Below, in pieces: positions 21,288 through 21,302 of a stretch of 21,302 bases of DNA; position 1 is the first letter of the stretch, and each line of letters starts with the position of its first letter. Location: NCBI GenBank assembly GCA_938009335.1, contig CALLHT010000067.1:1-21302 (forward strand). The letters run 5' to 3'. The position numbers and the translations under genes were made by a program. Below the pieces are notes generated by a model. It was given only the letters and a program-made list of their open reading frames with translations. It had not been told where the DNA came from and ran no database searches. Source of the stretch: an uncultured Rhizobiaceae group bacterium. Its GTDB lineage: Bacteria; Pseudomonadota; Alphaproteobacteria; Rhizobiales; Rhizobiaceae.

Positions 21288-21302
21288 TTACGCCGCAGCT
21301 TT
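21288..21302 (-). CDS. Possible C-terminal end of a gene from beyond the right edge
   Basis: On the minus strand the last 15 bases read Lys-Ala-Ala-Ala-stop. A gene ending here would be followed 26 bases later by the terminator-like hairpin at 21261-21239, which fits. Four codons are too few for identification. Confidence 0.25.
   Translation of the reverse strand, partial: KAAA

Overview
The window looks like a chromosomal segment of an alphaproteobacterium, most likely in the order Hyphomicrobiales and possibly a marine member of moderate GC. This rests on four things: the block DUF1674/SDHAF4 - htpX - rsmB - heparinase II/III - purH; an rhizobial-style HtpX with a polar GPW-repeat tail; a small RNA whose loops carry the alphaproteobacterial CCUCCUCCC anti-Shine-Dalgarno motif; and a palindromic intergenic repeat of the CCTGAGC-TTGTCGAAGG type. 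I do not assign a genus.

Left block (1-3677, all +): the 3' part of gpsA, an EVE-domain protein, a YcaQ/AlkX-type DNA glycosylase, a DUF1761 membrane protein and a nitroreductase-fold flavoprotein carrying the full Glu/Tyr/Lys substrate triad of iodotyrosine deiodinases. Spacing is tight, so this is probably one transcription unit. It is interrupted only by a palindromic repeat that reaches the ribosome binding site of the glycosylase gene. Two small genes on the minus strand (3674-4097) follow, divergent from a GcvA-like LysR regulator. A zinc M15-type lipoprotein (minus) abuts the end of the regulator and is divergent from acs.

Middle (5769-10007): acs, acetyl-CoA synthetase, then a 576-base stretch with no long gene. 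That stretch is the most interesting part of the window. It holds a terminator after acs and a compact + strand unit: a 28-codon ORF whose ribosome binding site is complementary to 14 nt of the 16S rRNA 3' end, followed by a strong intrinsic terminator. Facing it on the minus strand is a cuckoo/CcsR/alpha-r14-like small RNA built of three hairpins whose loops all carry CCUCC motifs. Next on the minus strand come a TadG-like von Willebrand A protein and the succinate dehydrogenase assembly factor SDHAF4.

Right block: htpX sits behind a near-perfect heat-shock (RpoH) promoter and overlaps rsmB by GTGA. A heparinase II/III protein and purH follow on the same strand. A UMF1-family transporter (minus) is divergent from a four-gene chain with overlapping ends (17504-20804): a small membrane protein, pyridoxal kinase, an exported NTF2-like protein and a large membrane-anchored beta-helix protein. 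A convergent minus-strand membrane protein, preceded by a terminator hairpin and perhaps the last codons of another gene, closes the window.

Most of the window is housekeeping. The candidates for something new are the convergent small-RNA pair at 7800-8215, the peptide or sponge RNA within it, the bacterial iodotyrosine-deiodinase-like gene, and the beta-helix membrane protein with its operon partners.
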